Both the position numbers and the translations under genes were made by a program. The notes under the pieces are model-generated. The model saw nothing but the letters and a program-made list of their open reading frames with translations, had not been told where the DNA came from and made no database searches. Shown one piece after another: positions 42,568 through 50,914 of a stretch of 64,000 nt of DNA (its first letter is position 1; every line of letters starts with the position of its first letter). The DNA is taken from NCBI GenBank assembly GCA_947493265.1, contig CANLQL010000003.1, positions 372,001-436,000 on the forward strand, in the 5' to 3' direction. Source of the DNA: an uncultured Litoreibacter sp. (GTDB lineage: Bacteria; Pseudomonadota; Alphaproteobacteria; Rhodobacterales; Rhodobacteraceae).

Positions 42568-45462
42568 TTACGCTGTCCAGATTTTGCAGAGAGTGGCTTT
42601 CGTCTCCTGCATCTGGGTTACTGAATCGTAGCCATAGGTCTGGGCTGTGTTGGTGGATTCACCAAGCACATAAGGGTCAGCGCCATCAGGGTATTTGCCC
42701 CTCAGGTCTTCGCCTTCAAAATGACCGCCGAAGTGGAACGGCATGAAGGCAACGCCTTCGCCGACCCGTTCGGTGACCATAGCCATAACCTTGACCTTTG
42801 CTCCTTCTGGACCTTCCACCCAGACTTGTGTGCCGTCACGGACCCCAAGGTTGTTGGCGTCGCGTGTGTTGATTTCGACAAACATGTCTTGCTGAAGTTC
42901 GGCCAACCAAGGGTTGGAGCGGCTTTCGTCACCACCACCCTCATATTCGACCAAACGACCGGATGTCAGGATCATCGGATACTCTTTCGAGAAATCCTGC
43001 TTCTGGATCGAGGCATACATGGTCGGAAGACGATAGAACTTCCGATCCTCATATGTTGGGTAGTCCTCAACCAGATCCCTGCGGTTGGTATAGAGCGGTT
43101 CACGGTGGACCGGGACAGGGTCTGGGAATGTCCAGACAACTGCGCGGGCCTTGGCATTACCAAATGGCGCACATTCATGCGCAATGGCCACCCGTTGGAT
43201 ACCGCCGGACAGGTCGGTCTTCCAATTGGTTTTTGGTCCGGCGATACCATCAATGACAGCGCGTTCTTCTGCTGTCAGCTCGCTGTCCCAACCAAGATCC
43301 ATGAGCATCTGCATGGTAAATTCCGGGTACCCATCCTGGATATCTGAATCTACCGAGTAGACGCCTTCGGCCAACAGGTTGTCACCGTCACGTTCCACAC
43401 CGAAGCGGGCGCGGAAGGTCAACCCACCCTCAGAGACACGTTTGGACATGTCATAGAGGTTTGGCGTACCGGGGTGCTTCATCTCAGCTGTGCCCCAGGA
43501 TGGCCATGGCAGACCGTAATAGTCACCATCTGCCGGACCGCCATTGGCCTGCAGCGTGGTTCTGTCGAACGTGTGCTGGTTGGCCATGTGCATCTTGATG
43601 CGATCTGGGTCCTGTCCGGTATAGCCGATCGTCCACATACCCTTGTTGAACTCGCGGGTGACGCTTTCGACGACGGGTGTCTCGGCATCTTCCATCTCGA
43701 TATTGCGGAAGAAGCGATCTGCCCAACCAAACTTGTTGGCGAACTTGGCCATGATGACCTCGTCCGGCAGGCTTTCAAACAGTGGATCAACCACTTTATC
43801 GCGCCATTGGAACGACCGGTTCGATGCCGTGACAGAGCCACGGGTCTCAAACTGGGTACAGGCTGGCAGCAGGTAAACGCCGTCAGTCCGGTCATGCAGA
43901 ACCGCGGACACAGTTGGATAAGGATCCACGACAACCAGCATATCAAGCTGCTCCATCGCGGTTTTCATTTCCTTCATCCGGGTTTGCGAGTTCGGCGCGT
44001 GACCCCAAAGAACCATGGCCCGGACTTTGTTCGGGTTGTCCATATTCTCAGGATCTTCCAGGACACCATCGATCCAGCGCGAAACCGGAATACCGGTCAA
44101 TTGCTGTAGCGACTTGTCCTTGCCTTCCGCATCTTTGGTCATGGCGAACTGACCTTTCAGCCAATCGCCATCTTCACCCCAGACACGGGCCCAGTGCGCC
44201 CAAGAGCCTGCGGACAGACCGTAGTAGCCCGGCAAAGTATGGGACAGAACGCCAAGGTCTGTTGCACCTTGCACGTTGTCGTGGCCACGGAAGATGTTTG
44301 TACCACCCCCGCTGGCGCCCATGTTGCCCAAAGCAAGCTGCAACACACAGTAGGCGCGCGTGTTGTTGTTGCCGTTGGTGTGCTGTGTGCCGCCCATGCA
44401 CCAAATCACAGTGCCCGGACGGTTGTTGGCCATGGTCCGTGCGACGCGGCGCAGCTGAGTGCCTGGCGTGCCAGTGACACGCTCAACCTCTTCAGGTGTC
44501 CATTTCGCAACTTCTTCCTTGATCTGATCCATGCCCCAAACACGGGTGCGGATGAACTCTTTGTCCTCCCAGCCGTTTTCGAAGATGTGCCACAGGATAC
44601 CCCAGACCAGGGCTACGTCTGTGCCCGGACGGAAACGGACAAACTCATCAGCGTGGGCGGCCGTACGGGTGAACCGTGGATCACAAACGATCAGTGGCGC
44701 GTTGTTCTGCTCTTTGGCTTTCAGCACGTGAAGCAAAGAAACCGGATGCGCCTCGGCGGGGTTACCACCGATGATGAAGATCGCTTTGGAATTGTGGATG
44801 TCGTTGTAGCTGTTGGTCATGGCGCCGTAGCCCCATGTATTCGCCACACCGGCCACTGTTGTGGAGTGGCAAATCCGCGCTTGGTGGTCGACGTTGTTTG
44901 TCCCCCAGTAGGCGGCGAATTTACGGAACAGGTAGGCCTGTTCGTTGTTGTGCTTGGCAGATCCCAGCCAGTAGACGGAATCCGGTCCGCTTTCTTCGCG
45001 GATGTTCATCATGCCGTCGCCGATCTCGTCGATGGCTTGTTCCCACGAGATGCGCTTCCACTCTCCACCCTCTTTCTTCATTGGGTATTTCAAGCGGCGC
45101 TCACCATGGGCGTGTTCCCGAACGGCAGCACCTTTCGCGCAATGCGCGCCTAGGTTGAACGGGCTGTCCCAACCAGGCTCTTGGCCGGTCCAAACGCCGT
45201 TGCTGACTTCAGCCACAACAGTACACCCGACCGAGCAGTGCGTGCAGACGGATTTGATCGTCTCAACCGCGCCGTTGGCCGCTGTCTGAGCGGTCGCCTG
45301 TGTTACAGACCCGCCTGTTGCGGAAATTGCAGCAAGGCCACCAATGGCCAAACCAGAACCGCGCAGGAATGTGCGGCGATCGACAGATTTCTCTGCCATT
45401 TCAGATAGGATGCCAGTCCTCTGGGGGCGTCGCGCAACCCCGTTGGTCTTTTTCCTTAGCAT
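42568..45462 (-). CDS. Formate dehydrogenase alpha subunit, molybdopterin-dependent, Cys type
   Basis: A 964-residue catalytic subunit. A Tat signal RRTFLRGSGLAIGGLAA is at residues 29-45. A [4Fe-4S] site (C73, C76, C80 and C108) and the molybdopterin domains follow. The active-site ligand is Cys198 in DHQARICHSTTVAG, where many FDH enzymes have selenocysteine. There is no in-frame TGA, so the enzyme is the Cys form. GGGAGG precedes the ATG at 45462. It oxidises formate to CO2 in the periplasm. Molybdenum against tungsten cannot be told from sequence. Confidence 0.95.
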   Translation of the reverse strand: MLRKKTNGVARRPQRTGILSEMAEKSVDRRTFLRGSGLAIGGLAAISATGGSVTQATAQTAANGAVETIKSVCTHCSVGCTVVAEVSNGVWTGQEPGWDSPFNLGAHCAKGAAVREHAHGERRLKYPMKKEGGEWKRISWEQAIDEIGDGMMNIREESGPDSVYWLGSAKHNNEQAYLFRKFAAYWGTNNVDHQARICHSTTVAGVANTWGYGAMTNSYNDIHNSKAIFIIGGNPAEAHPVSLLHVLKAKEQNNAPLIVCDPRFTRTAAHADEFVRFRPGTDVALVWGILWHIFENGWEDKEFIRTRVWGMDQIKEEVAKWTPEEVERVTGTPGTQLRRVARTMANNRPGTVIWCMGGTQHTNGNNNTRAYCVLQLALGNMGASGGGTNIFRGHDNVQGATDLGVLSHTLPGYYGLSAGSWAHWARVWGEDGDWLKGQFAMTKDAEGKDKSLQQLTGIPVSRWIDGVLEDPENMDNPNKVRAMVLWGHAPNSQTRMKEMKTAMEQLDMLVVVDPYPTVSAVLHDRTDGVYLLPACTQFETRGSVTASNRSFQWRDKVVDPLFESLPDEVIMAKFANKFGWADRFFRNIEMEDAETPVVESVTREFNKGMWTIGYTGQDPDRIKMHMANQHTFDRTTLQANGGPADGDYYGLPWPSWGTAEMKHPGTPNLYDMSKRVSEGGLTFRARFGVERDGDNLLAEGVYSVDSDIQDGYPEFTMQMLMDLGWDSELTAEERAVIDGIAGPKTNWKTDLSGGIQRVAIAHECAPFGNAKARAVVWTFPDPVPVHREPLYTNRRDLVEDYPTYEDRKFYRLPTMYASIQKQDFSKEYPMILTSGRLVEYEGGGDESRSNPWLAELQQDMFVEINTRDANNLGVRDGTQVWVEGPEGAKVKVMAMVTERVGEGVAFMPFHFGGHFEGEDLRGKYPDGADPYVLGESTNTAQTYGYDSVTQMQETKATLCKIWTA

Positions 45463-45472
45463 TTTAGTTCCT

Positions 45473-45506
45473 CCCTTGCTTGCTCGGGGAAATCCCCTTG
45501 CTTGCT
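45473..45506 (-). repeat. 12-bp direct repeat in the leader of the FDH alpha gene
   Basis: AGCAAGCAAGGG (read on the minus strand) occurs twice, at 45506-45495 and 45484-45473, separated by a short GGGG...CCCC hairpin at 45486-45497 that overlaps the first copy. The second copy runs into the ribosome binding site of the alpha gene. It could tune translation; this is inference. Confidence 0.5.
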
Positions 45507-45579
45507 TGGCTACTTTTTTAAACCTCAGGACAGTCGGGCGTCACGCAACCAGTCGCCTGCGGGTAGAATTGACGACGTC

Positions 45580-45771
45580 CTAGAAGCGGGCGCTGTCGAG
45601 ATATGCGCGGGTATGCGCTGTGTCCTGCATCTTCTCAGATGTCAGATCGACGGGCTGTGCTTCCGCCGCCGTCGTACCGCTGGCAAGTGCCACTGCGGCC
45701 ACTGGCGCGGTCGTTCCCGCCAGCTTTAGAAAATCGCGCCGGCTGGTGCCGTCATCCGTTTTCTTGGTCAT
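45580..45771 (-). CDS. Small Tat-signal protein of formate dehydrogenase regions
   Basis: A 63-residue protein with a Tat motif (SRRDFLKLAGTTAPVAAVAL) and a short tail ending YLDSARF. It matches the small 'formate dehydrogenase region TAT target' family that always neighbours FDH genes. It stands between the chaperone gene and the alpha gene. It may be exported with the enzyme or aid its assembly. No catalytic motif. Confidence 0.88.
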   Translation of the reverse strand: MTKKTDDGTSRRDFLKLAGTTAPVAAVALASGTTAAEAQPVDLTSEKMQDTAHTRAYLDSARF

Positions 45772-45824
45772 GGGATGTCTCCCTCCCTTGTTGCGACGGG
45801 CATCCCCGCCATTATAGACAGCCG

Positions 45825-46430
45825 CTAAGCTGTCGTTAATCTGAACGCTTCGCGCTCAATCTCCATAAACGCCTTGCCCACACTGCCAACCGAGGCATAG
45901 AGGACCGAGTTTTTCGCCGCTTCCAGGTCCGAGAAGAAATGCTCGGCCCAAGGGGCGATATGTTTGTTAAAGAATGTCTTTTGATCGTCGAGCGCTGCTG
46001 GCGCGCCAAAGCGGCCCACAATCATGCTGCCCATCATTTCCATCAGCGAAGCGATGTTGTCCTCCGGCTCATAGACATTCGGCGCACGGGTCATCCCCCG
46101 CACCGCCATATCCGTCCGCAGCGCCGCCAACGGCTTTTCGTTGAGAAACCCGGTCAGATAGTAGCTGGCATAGGGCAGCAATTCGCCCCGCCCCAAACCG
46201 ATGAAGAGCGCGTTAAACTCGCTTTCCACCCGCTTTGGTTTGGACACTTTCGCGACGCGGGCCAAAGCGGCAATCGCTTTGCCAAGATCGCTATCATCGC
46301 CAGACAACGCCTTGGTCTGGTCCAACAGAATTTGATCAGGTGGCGCGGACAAAAGCAGGCCAAGAAAATTATAAAGGTCCGCGCGCAGACGGTCCTCGGA
46401 CGCGATCTTGATATCCTGAGCGGCGCTCAC
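45825..46430 (-). CDS. TorD/DmsD-like molybdoenzyme chaperone
   Basis: A 201-residue helical protein of the TorD family. It has the features RADLYNFLGLLLSAPPDQILLDQ near residues 15-37, LPYASYYLTGFLNEKPLAALRTDM near 81-104, PNVYEPEDNIASLMEMMGSMI, and a last helix ending in the stop near 45825. It should bind the Tat signal of the alpha subunit and guide cofactor insertion. Its ATG overlaps the DUF3306 gene stop. Confidence 0.85.
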   Translation of the reverse strand: MSAAQDIKIASEDRLRADLYNFLGLLLSAPPDQILLDQTKALSGDDSDLGKAIAALARVAKVSKPKRVESEFNALFIGLGRGELLPYASYYLTGFLNEKPLAALRTDMAVRGMTRAPNVYEPEDNIASLMEMMGSMIVGRFGAPAALDDQKTFFNKHIAPWAEHFFSDLEAAKNSVLYASVGSVGKAFMEIEREAFRLTTA

Positions 46431-47065
46431 GCGGTGCTTCCTTCTACAGTAAATGTCATCCGGCGCGGCGTCGGTGGCGCGTAAGTCTCGACCAACTCTT
46501 CTTCCTGTGTTTCAACAAAAGCAATGCTGTCCGCTTCGTCAAAGGGATCTGCGTCCGCCATCAATACATCTTCTTGTACTTCTTCTTCGATCTCATCGGC
46601 ATCGTCCGGGGTATCGTCCTCGGACGCCCCTTCTCCCGCCAGCGCTTTGGCCTTTTCTTCCGCCTGGCGGGCCATTTCCTCGACATGTTTCAACATGCCT
46701 TTGCCGACCTGATAGGCTGTTTGCATATTCTCAACGACCGTCGCGCTGTCGGTGAAATCTTCGCCGTAATCCACCAGCATATCAACATTTGCCAACACCG
46801 GGTTGGAGCGCCAAAGCGTTCGCAATGCCCGGCGACGCAGGCGGTCCGGTATGGCCTTGGACATGAAGACAGAGAAATCGTCCCCCATCTTCAGCGTCTC
46901 AGGATCCGGAAGTCCAAATTCTTCCAGCAACTCTGCATCGGTCTTTTCTTCCAACGCTGCGTGTTCTTCAGCAAGCGTTTGTGCTTCCAGCGCGGCTTTC
47001 TCGGCTTCAGCCTCTGCCGCGACATTCGCCTTGCGGCGCGCCCAGAATGTCTCCCCGCTGGTCAA
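46427..47065 (-). CDS. DUF3306 family protein
   Basis: A 212-residue acidic protein with an opening FWARRKANVAAEAEAEKAALEAQ and the DUF3306 core (DDFSVFMSKAIPDRLRRRALRTLWRSNPVLANVDMLVDYGEDFTDSA, residues about 60-110). The C-terminal half is a low-complexity run of Glu and Asp. DUF3305 and DUF3306 occur together in FDH operons, as here, with an ATGA overlap. The function is unknown; probably an assembly factor. Confidence 0.88.
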   Translation of the reverse strand: MTSGETFWARRKANVAAEAEAEKAALEAQTLAEEHAALEEKTDAELLEEFGLPDPETLKMGDDFSVFMSKAIPDRLRRRALRTLWRSNPVLANVDMLVDYGEDFTDSATVVENMQTAYQVGKGMLKHVEEMARQAEEKAKALAGEGASEDDTPDDADEIEEEVQEDVLMADADPFDEADSIAFVETQEEELVETYAPPTPRRMTFTVEGSTA

Positions 47066-47664
47066 TGCACGATCTCCTTGCGGGATGGCGCGCGGTAGAC
47101 GTCGCTTGTCTGGCGGATGCGCGCATCGCCAATGCCATCTTCCTTGCGGTCGATCCGGGCTTTGTCCCGGCGGCGCTTGATGAACACTTCATCCTCGTGA
47201 TGGGTTTCGACAAATTCACGGATCCAGGCGATTAGGCCTTCTGGCATCGGAACTTTTTCAACCAGCTCTTCCCCGGTATCTGCATAGTCCTGCGCCTCAT
47301 AGGGGGATGCCGTGACCAAAACCATATCGAGGGGTTGGTCGTCTTGTGCTTCGCGCATCACAACGTAAAGGGCTGGGACTTTCGCGGACAAGCCGTGCAA
47401 GTAGCTTTCTGTATCAGTGCGGAACAGTTCTAGCGGTAGGGTTGTCGCGTGGTATTCGACAGTGTCGCCTTCGCGGCGCAGCTCTTTCCAGCGGGCCTCT
47501 CCAGCGCCGGGCAAAATCGCCACGGCTTTCCAAACGAATTTCACCCACTTGGTCGCGCCAGGCATTTTTCGGATCACGATCCCGACGGGCATCGAAATCG
47601 AATTTCGACTGGTGGATTCGCTCACTGTCGCTGATGTGCCCCTACTCATATCGAAATTCTGCAT
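47062..47664 (-). CDS. DUF3305 family protein
   Basis: A 200-residue protein, first gene of the formate dehydrogenase operon. The family block is SMPVGIVIRKMPGATKWVKFVWKAVAILPGAGEARWKELRREGDTVEYHA at residues about 24-73. The start could be the ATG at 47664 or a nearby internal one, because GGAAGG sits only 2 bp before 47664. The N-terminal 20 residues are Ser/Thr-rich and may not be translated. Its function is unknown. Confidence 0.85.
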   Translation of the reverse strand: MQNFDMSRGTSATVSESTSRNSISMPVGIVIRKMPGATKWVKFVWKAVAILPGAGEARWKELRREGDTVEYHATTLPLELFRTDTESYLHGLSAKVPALYVVMREAQDDQPLDMVLVTASPYEAQDYADTGEELVEKVPMPEGLIAWIREFVETHHEDEVFIKRRRDKARIDRKEDGIGDARIRQTSDVYRAPSRKEIVH

Positions 47665-47688
47665 GACCTTCCGACGAACTCAAAGCTT

Positions 47689-47746
47689 TTTTCGAGGGTC
47701 TGAAACATGTTTTTTCGCTACGCCGCAACGCAGCATTTTCGAGGGT
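47689..47746. repeat. Two 11-bp direct repeats ahead of the formate dehydrogenase operon
   Basis: TTTTCGAGGGT occurs at 47689-47699 and 47736-47746, 47 bp apart start to start. They lie 25-82 bp before DUF3305, in the 290-bp divergent region. Spacing near four or five helix turns suggests paired sites for an activator or repressor. No known consensus is recognised. Confidence 0.5.
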
Positions 47747-47823
47747 GGTCTCTGGTATACCAAAGCGGTCATGAAAATAAGGTAAGTCGCCAAAAATTGT
47801 TTTTTTCTGAAGCAAATAAAGCT

Positions 47824-47860
47824 CTGAGAACTTTGCACATGCAGCAAAACTGTTTCTCAG
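47824..47860. promoter_or_regulatory. Nested inverted repeat in the divergent FDH/ferredoxin control region
   Basis: CTGAGAA at 47824-47830 pairs with TTCTCAG at 47854-47860, and inside them TTTGC pairs with GCAAA. The structure is near the middle of the 290-bp gap between DUF3305 and the large ferredoxin-like gene. It could be an operator or a leader hairpin for the rightward gene, 95 bp upstream of its ATG. Confidence 0.5.
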
Positions 47861-47954
47861 TGCTGACCTGAAGATTGAGGTTTACGCCACCCAAGATTCC
47901 CGGCTAGCGTTTGACGCGGCGCTGATCTGCGGCGCGAGGGAGCACCGATTCACC

Positions 47955-49898
47955 ATGACGAAGAAACTGGTTTTATGTGATTGCCTGGGCAGCCAGAAAA
48001 TCGACGCCGACGGGATCGCGGAGGCCAGTGGACTGGCCTGCTCAAAAGTCTACACCAGCTTGTGCATGGACCAGATCGACGCGGCCGCAAGCGAGATTGC
48101 GCAAGGCGACGCGATCCTTGCTTGCCAGCAGGAACGAAAGCGGTTCGAAGACCTCGCGCTTGAAATCGACGTCGAGGCACCCGGTTTTGTCGACCTGCGC
48201 GACCGGGCCGGCTGGGGCAGCGAAAAACCTACGGCCAAAATGGCAGCGCTCGCCGCTGAAGCGACTGTCGCGGCCCCTGCCCCAAAAACTGTTGATGTGG
48301 TCAGCGAAGGTACCTGCCTGATCCTTGGCGGGCACGCAGCCCTTGAAGCGGCAGACCAGCTTTGTGACATCTTGGCGGTCACTGTGCTGCTGGACAACGC
48401 GGCAGAAATTCCCGCGACCCGTAAGTTTGACGTGATCCGCGGAACCCTGCGCCAGGCGCATGGCGCTTTGGGACAGTTTGAGACAAAGTTTGATCAGCTT
48501 CAGCAAGTCACCCTTGGCGGGCGTGGCGGGTTTGAGCTTGGACCGGCACAGGATGGGGCGGCATCATTCTGTGACGTGATTTTGGACCTGAGCGGTGAAC
48601 AACCGCTGTTTTCTGCCCATGAAAAGCGCGAAGGATATCTGCGCGCTGATCCCGGCCATGCCCCGTCAGTCGCTACGGCTGTGTTAGAAGCTTCCCAACT
48701 GATCGGAACGTTTGAAAAGCCGCTTTATGTGCGGATGGAAGCGACGCTATGCGCCCATAGCCGGGCAGAACAGCCTGCGTGCTCCAACTGTTTGGATATT
48801 TGCCCAACAGGCGCAATCACATCGGCGGGCGAGCATGTGCAAGTTGATCCCATGATCTGTGCGGGATGTGGGGCGTGTTCCGCGGTGTGCCCTTCTGGTG
48901 CGATCAGCTACGATGCGCCGCCACCAAGTGCAGTGTTCAGGCGGTTAAGTACGCTGGCCTCCACCTATTTCAAAGCGGGCGGTGAGGCCCCTCGTCTGCT
49001 GGTACATGATGCGGAATATGGCCTTGAGATGATTGAACTTTCGGCGCGTTTTGGCGATGGCCTGCCTGCCGATGTCATTCCGCTGGAGGTTGACGCTTTG
49101 TCAGGCTTTGGCCACGCAGAGATGCTTGCCGCACTGGCAACAGGTTTTGTCCATGTCGATGTTCTACTTAGCCCGAAAACAGATCGCGACGTGATCACAT
49201 CGCAATGCCAATTGGCTTGCGCCGTTGCGGGCACTGACAGCGTCGCGCTGCTGGATCTCGCGGATCCGGACGGACTGACAGCGGCGGTGTCAAATACGGT
49301 CTCACTTGTATCTTGTGAACCAGTGTTGCCGATGGGAACACGCAGACAAGTGACACGTCTTGCCGCAATGGCATTGAACCCCGATGAAACGATGTTGGAA
49401 TTGCCCGAAAATGCACCTTATGGGGCCGTTGTTGTGGATGCAGACGCCTGCACATTGTGCTTGTCTTGTGTATCGCTTTGCCCATCAGGTGCACTTGGCG
49501 ACAATCCAGATCAGCCGCAATTGCGGTTCCAGGAAGATGCGTGCCTGCAATGCGGGCTTTGCAGCAACATCTGCCCGGAGAATGCGATTACGTTGCAGCC
49601 GCAACTCAACCTGACAGAGACTGCGCTTAGCCAAGTTGTCCTGCATGAGGAAGAGCCTTTCGCCTGCATCGAATGCGGCTCCCTTTTCGGGGTCAAATCA
49701 ACGGTTGAGAAAATCACCGAAAAGCTGGCCGGATCGCATTCCATGTTCGCAACCTCCGAGGCTGCGAAGATGATCCAGATGTGTGACAATTGCCGGATAC
49801 AGGCGCAGTTTCATTCGGAAAACAACCCGTTCCAAGGGGGCGAAAAACCACGCGTTCGCACCACTGAAGACTATCTATCGAAACGGAAAGATCATTGA
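47955..49898 (+). CDS. Large 4Fe-4S cluster protein associated with formate dehydrogenase
   Basis: A 647-residue soluble protein. The first 330 residues have a Cys-containing N-terminus (CDCLGS, CSKVYTSLC, ACQQERKR). Two pairs of ferredoxin clusters follow, CSNCLDICPTGAI and CAGCGACSAVCPSGAI near 275-320, and CTLCLSCVSLCPSGA and CLQCGLCSNICPENAI near 495-545. The C-terminus adds CIECG and CDNCR pairs that may bind zinc or another cluster. It is the divergent partner of the FDH operon. No signal peptide is visible, so it should work in the cytoplasm, perhaps supplying low-potential electrons or helping Mo-enzyme maturation. Confidence 0.85.
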   Translation: MTKKLVLCDCLGSQKIDADGIAEASGLACSKVYTSLCMDQIDAAASEIAQGDAILACQQERKRFEDLALEIDVEAPGFVDLRDRAGWGSEKPTAKMAALAAEATVAAPAPKTVDVVSEGTCLILGGHAALEAADQLCDILAVTVLLDNAAEIPATRKFDVIRGTLRQAHGALGQFETKFDQLQQVTLGGRGGFELGPAQDGAASFCDVILDLSGEQPLFSAHEKREGYLRADPGHAPSVATAVLEASQLIGTFEKPLYVRMEATLCAHSRAEQPACSNCLDICPTGAITSAGEHVQVDPMICAGCGACSAVCPSGAISYDAPPPSAVFRRLSTLASTYFKAGGEAPRLLVHDAEYGLEMIELSARFGDGLPADVIPLEVDALSGFGHAEMLAALATGFVHVDVLLSPKTDRDVITSQCQLACAVAGTDSVALLDLADPDGLTAAVSNTVSLVSCEPVLPMGTRRQVTRLAAMALNPDETMLELPENAPYGAVVVDADACTLCLSCVSLCPSGALGDNPDQPQLRFQEDACLQCGLCSNICPENAITLQPQLNLTETALSQVVLHEEEPFACIECGSLFGVKSTVEKITEKLAGSHSMFATSEAAKMIQMCDNCRIQAQFHSENNPFQGGEKPRVRTTEDYLSKRKDH

Positions 49899-50629
49899 GA
49901 TTGGACCGGCGCGCCCAAATCTGCTGGCGGGATCGAAGACACGAATGCCGTGATCGCCTCTATTTCGTCGAGGGTGACTTCAATCGGATGGATGGGCGAC
50001 GGCAGGTTTTCAGCAAAGGGCTCGGTTACATCCTCGACCTGCGTGAAAGACGGATGCGGGTTCAACAGAAAAAACGTCTCGAACCGTTCCTGCCAATCGC
50101 CAAAATTGCGCATCAGCGCAAAGGACGGCGTGGAGCCGATGGCGTTCATCCGGTTGGTGTCGTTGACCACATGGCATCGACCGCATTTTTTCAGGCTGAC
50201 CGCCTCGCCGAGTTTTGCGTCCCCCGTCAGTGCCGCAACCTTGGCGACCTTTGTCGCGGAAACATCGGCACTGAAAACCGGAGCTCCGTCCGGGGCGAAC
50301 GCCTCGATCGTGCGTTTTCCAACATCCGACAAAAGCCACGCCTCAAAGGCCGAAGTGAAATCAGTTTCTGCATGGGCGAAATGCCAAAGTGTGTCACCTT
50401 GTCGAAAAACCGGAGTGCCGTCAGCCCCGAAGCTGGCAGCGCCCGTGTCATCAAGGGTGATGCGAATGCCCGTCTTCAACGAAAACCGCGGCAGCAAATG
50501 CTTCATAAACCCCGTATCAGTCAACGCGTCCGGACTGGCCAGTTTGAAGCTTTTGTCCTGGGCCTGCACAGGGACCGCTTGCGTGAAAATCAACGCCGCA
50601 GCTGCGATCACCATGTGATTTCTGAACAT
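49892..50629 (-). CDS. Periplasmic cytochrome c fused to remnants of a TupA-like binding protein
   Basis: A 245-residue exported protein with a signal peptide (MVIAAAALIFTQAVPVQA). Residues about 27-60 (LASPDALTDTGFMKHLLPRFSLKTGIRITL) and 90-120 (FEAWLLSDVGKRTIEAFAPDGAPVF) match the beginning and end of tungstate-binding proteins of the TupA type, but the roughly 150 residues between them are missing. A single heme site CGRCH is at about residue 150, followed by a possible distal Met in ALMRNFG. It is convergent with the ferredoxin gene and lies beside a Mo/W enzyme. Known family name not recognised. Confidence 0.72.
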   Translation of the reverse strand: MFRNHMVIAAAALIFTQAVPVQAQDKSFKLASPDALTDTGFMKHLLPRFSLKTGIRITLDDTGAASFGADGTPVFRQGDTLWHFAHAETDFTSAFEAWLLSDVGKRTIEAFAPDGAPVFSADVSATKVAKVAALTGDAKLGEAVSLKKCGRCHVVNDTNRMNAIGSTPSFALMRNFGDWQERFETFFLLNPHPSFTQVEDVTEPFAENLPSPIHPIEVTLDEIEAITAFVSSIPPADLGAPVQSQ

Positions 50630-50722
50630 TTCAACCCCTCCCCAACGGCGTCAGGTTGCATGTCAGCCTAGGAGCGCTAGGGTCTCAGCGTCAACACTTT
50701 CATAAATAGCAAAGGTCACCTC

Positions 50723-50914
50723 ATGAGCGAAAACTTCAACATGTCGATGCGGAAATTTCTCAAGCAAGTTGGCGTCACCTCCCAGCAAGCTATCGAAGAA
50801 GCAATGCGAAATGCAGGCGAGACTAAGGGCAAAACCTTCGATGCAAAGATCGTTCTGACCATCGATGGTTTGGACATTGAACATGTCGTCACTGGCAAGA
50901 TCGAAGGCCCGTAA
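50723..50914 (+). CDS. DUF6494 family small protein
   Basis: A 63-residue protein: MSENFNMSMRKFLKQVGVTS, then an Ala/Glu-rich helix and a beta-hairpin ending KIEGP. It matches the small DUF6494 family. Its stop is directly followed by the start of the Mrp gene, so the two are coupled. It heads a rightward operon with Mrp, a ligase-like protein and a DUF6505-like protein. Function unknown, no metal or redox motif. Confidence 0.75.
   Translation: MSENFNMSMRKFLKQVGVTSQQAIEEAMRNAGETKGKTFDAKIVLTIDGLDIEHVVTGKIEGP

Noticed and set aside
41677-42624. 315-codon plus-strand frame over FDH beta and gamma
   Set aside because: Antisense of four-cluster ferredoxin and cytochrome b sequences.
42568-45462. 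Selenocysteine form of formate dehydrogenase
   Set aside because: The position that carries Sec in other enzymes is a TGC codon for Cys198, and no in-frame TGA or SECIS-like hairpin is seen.
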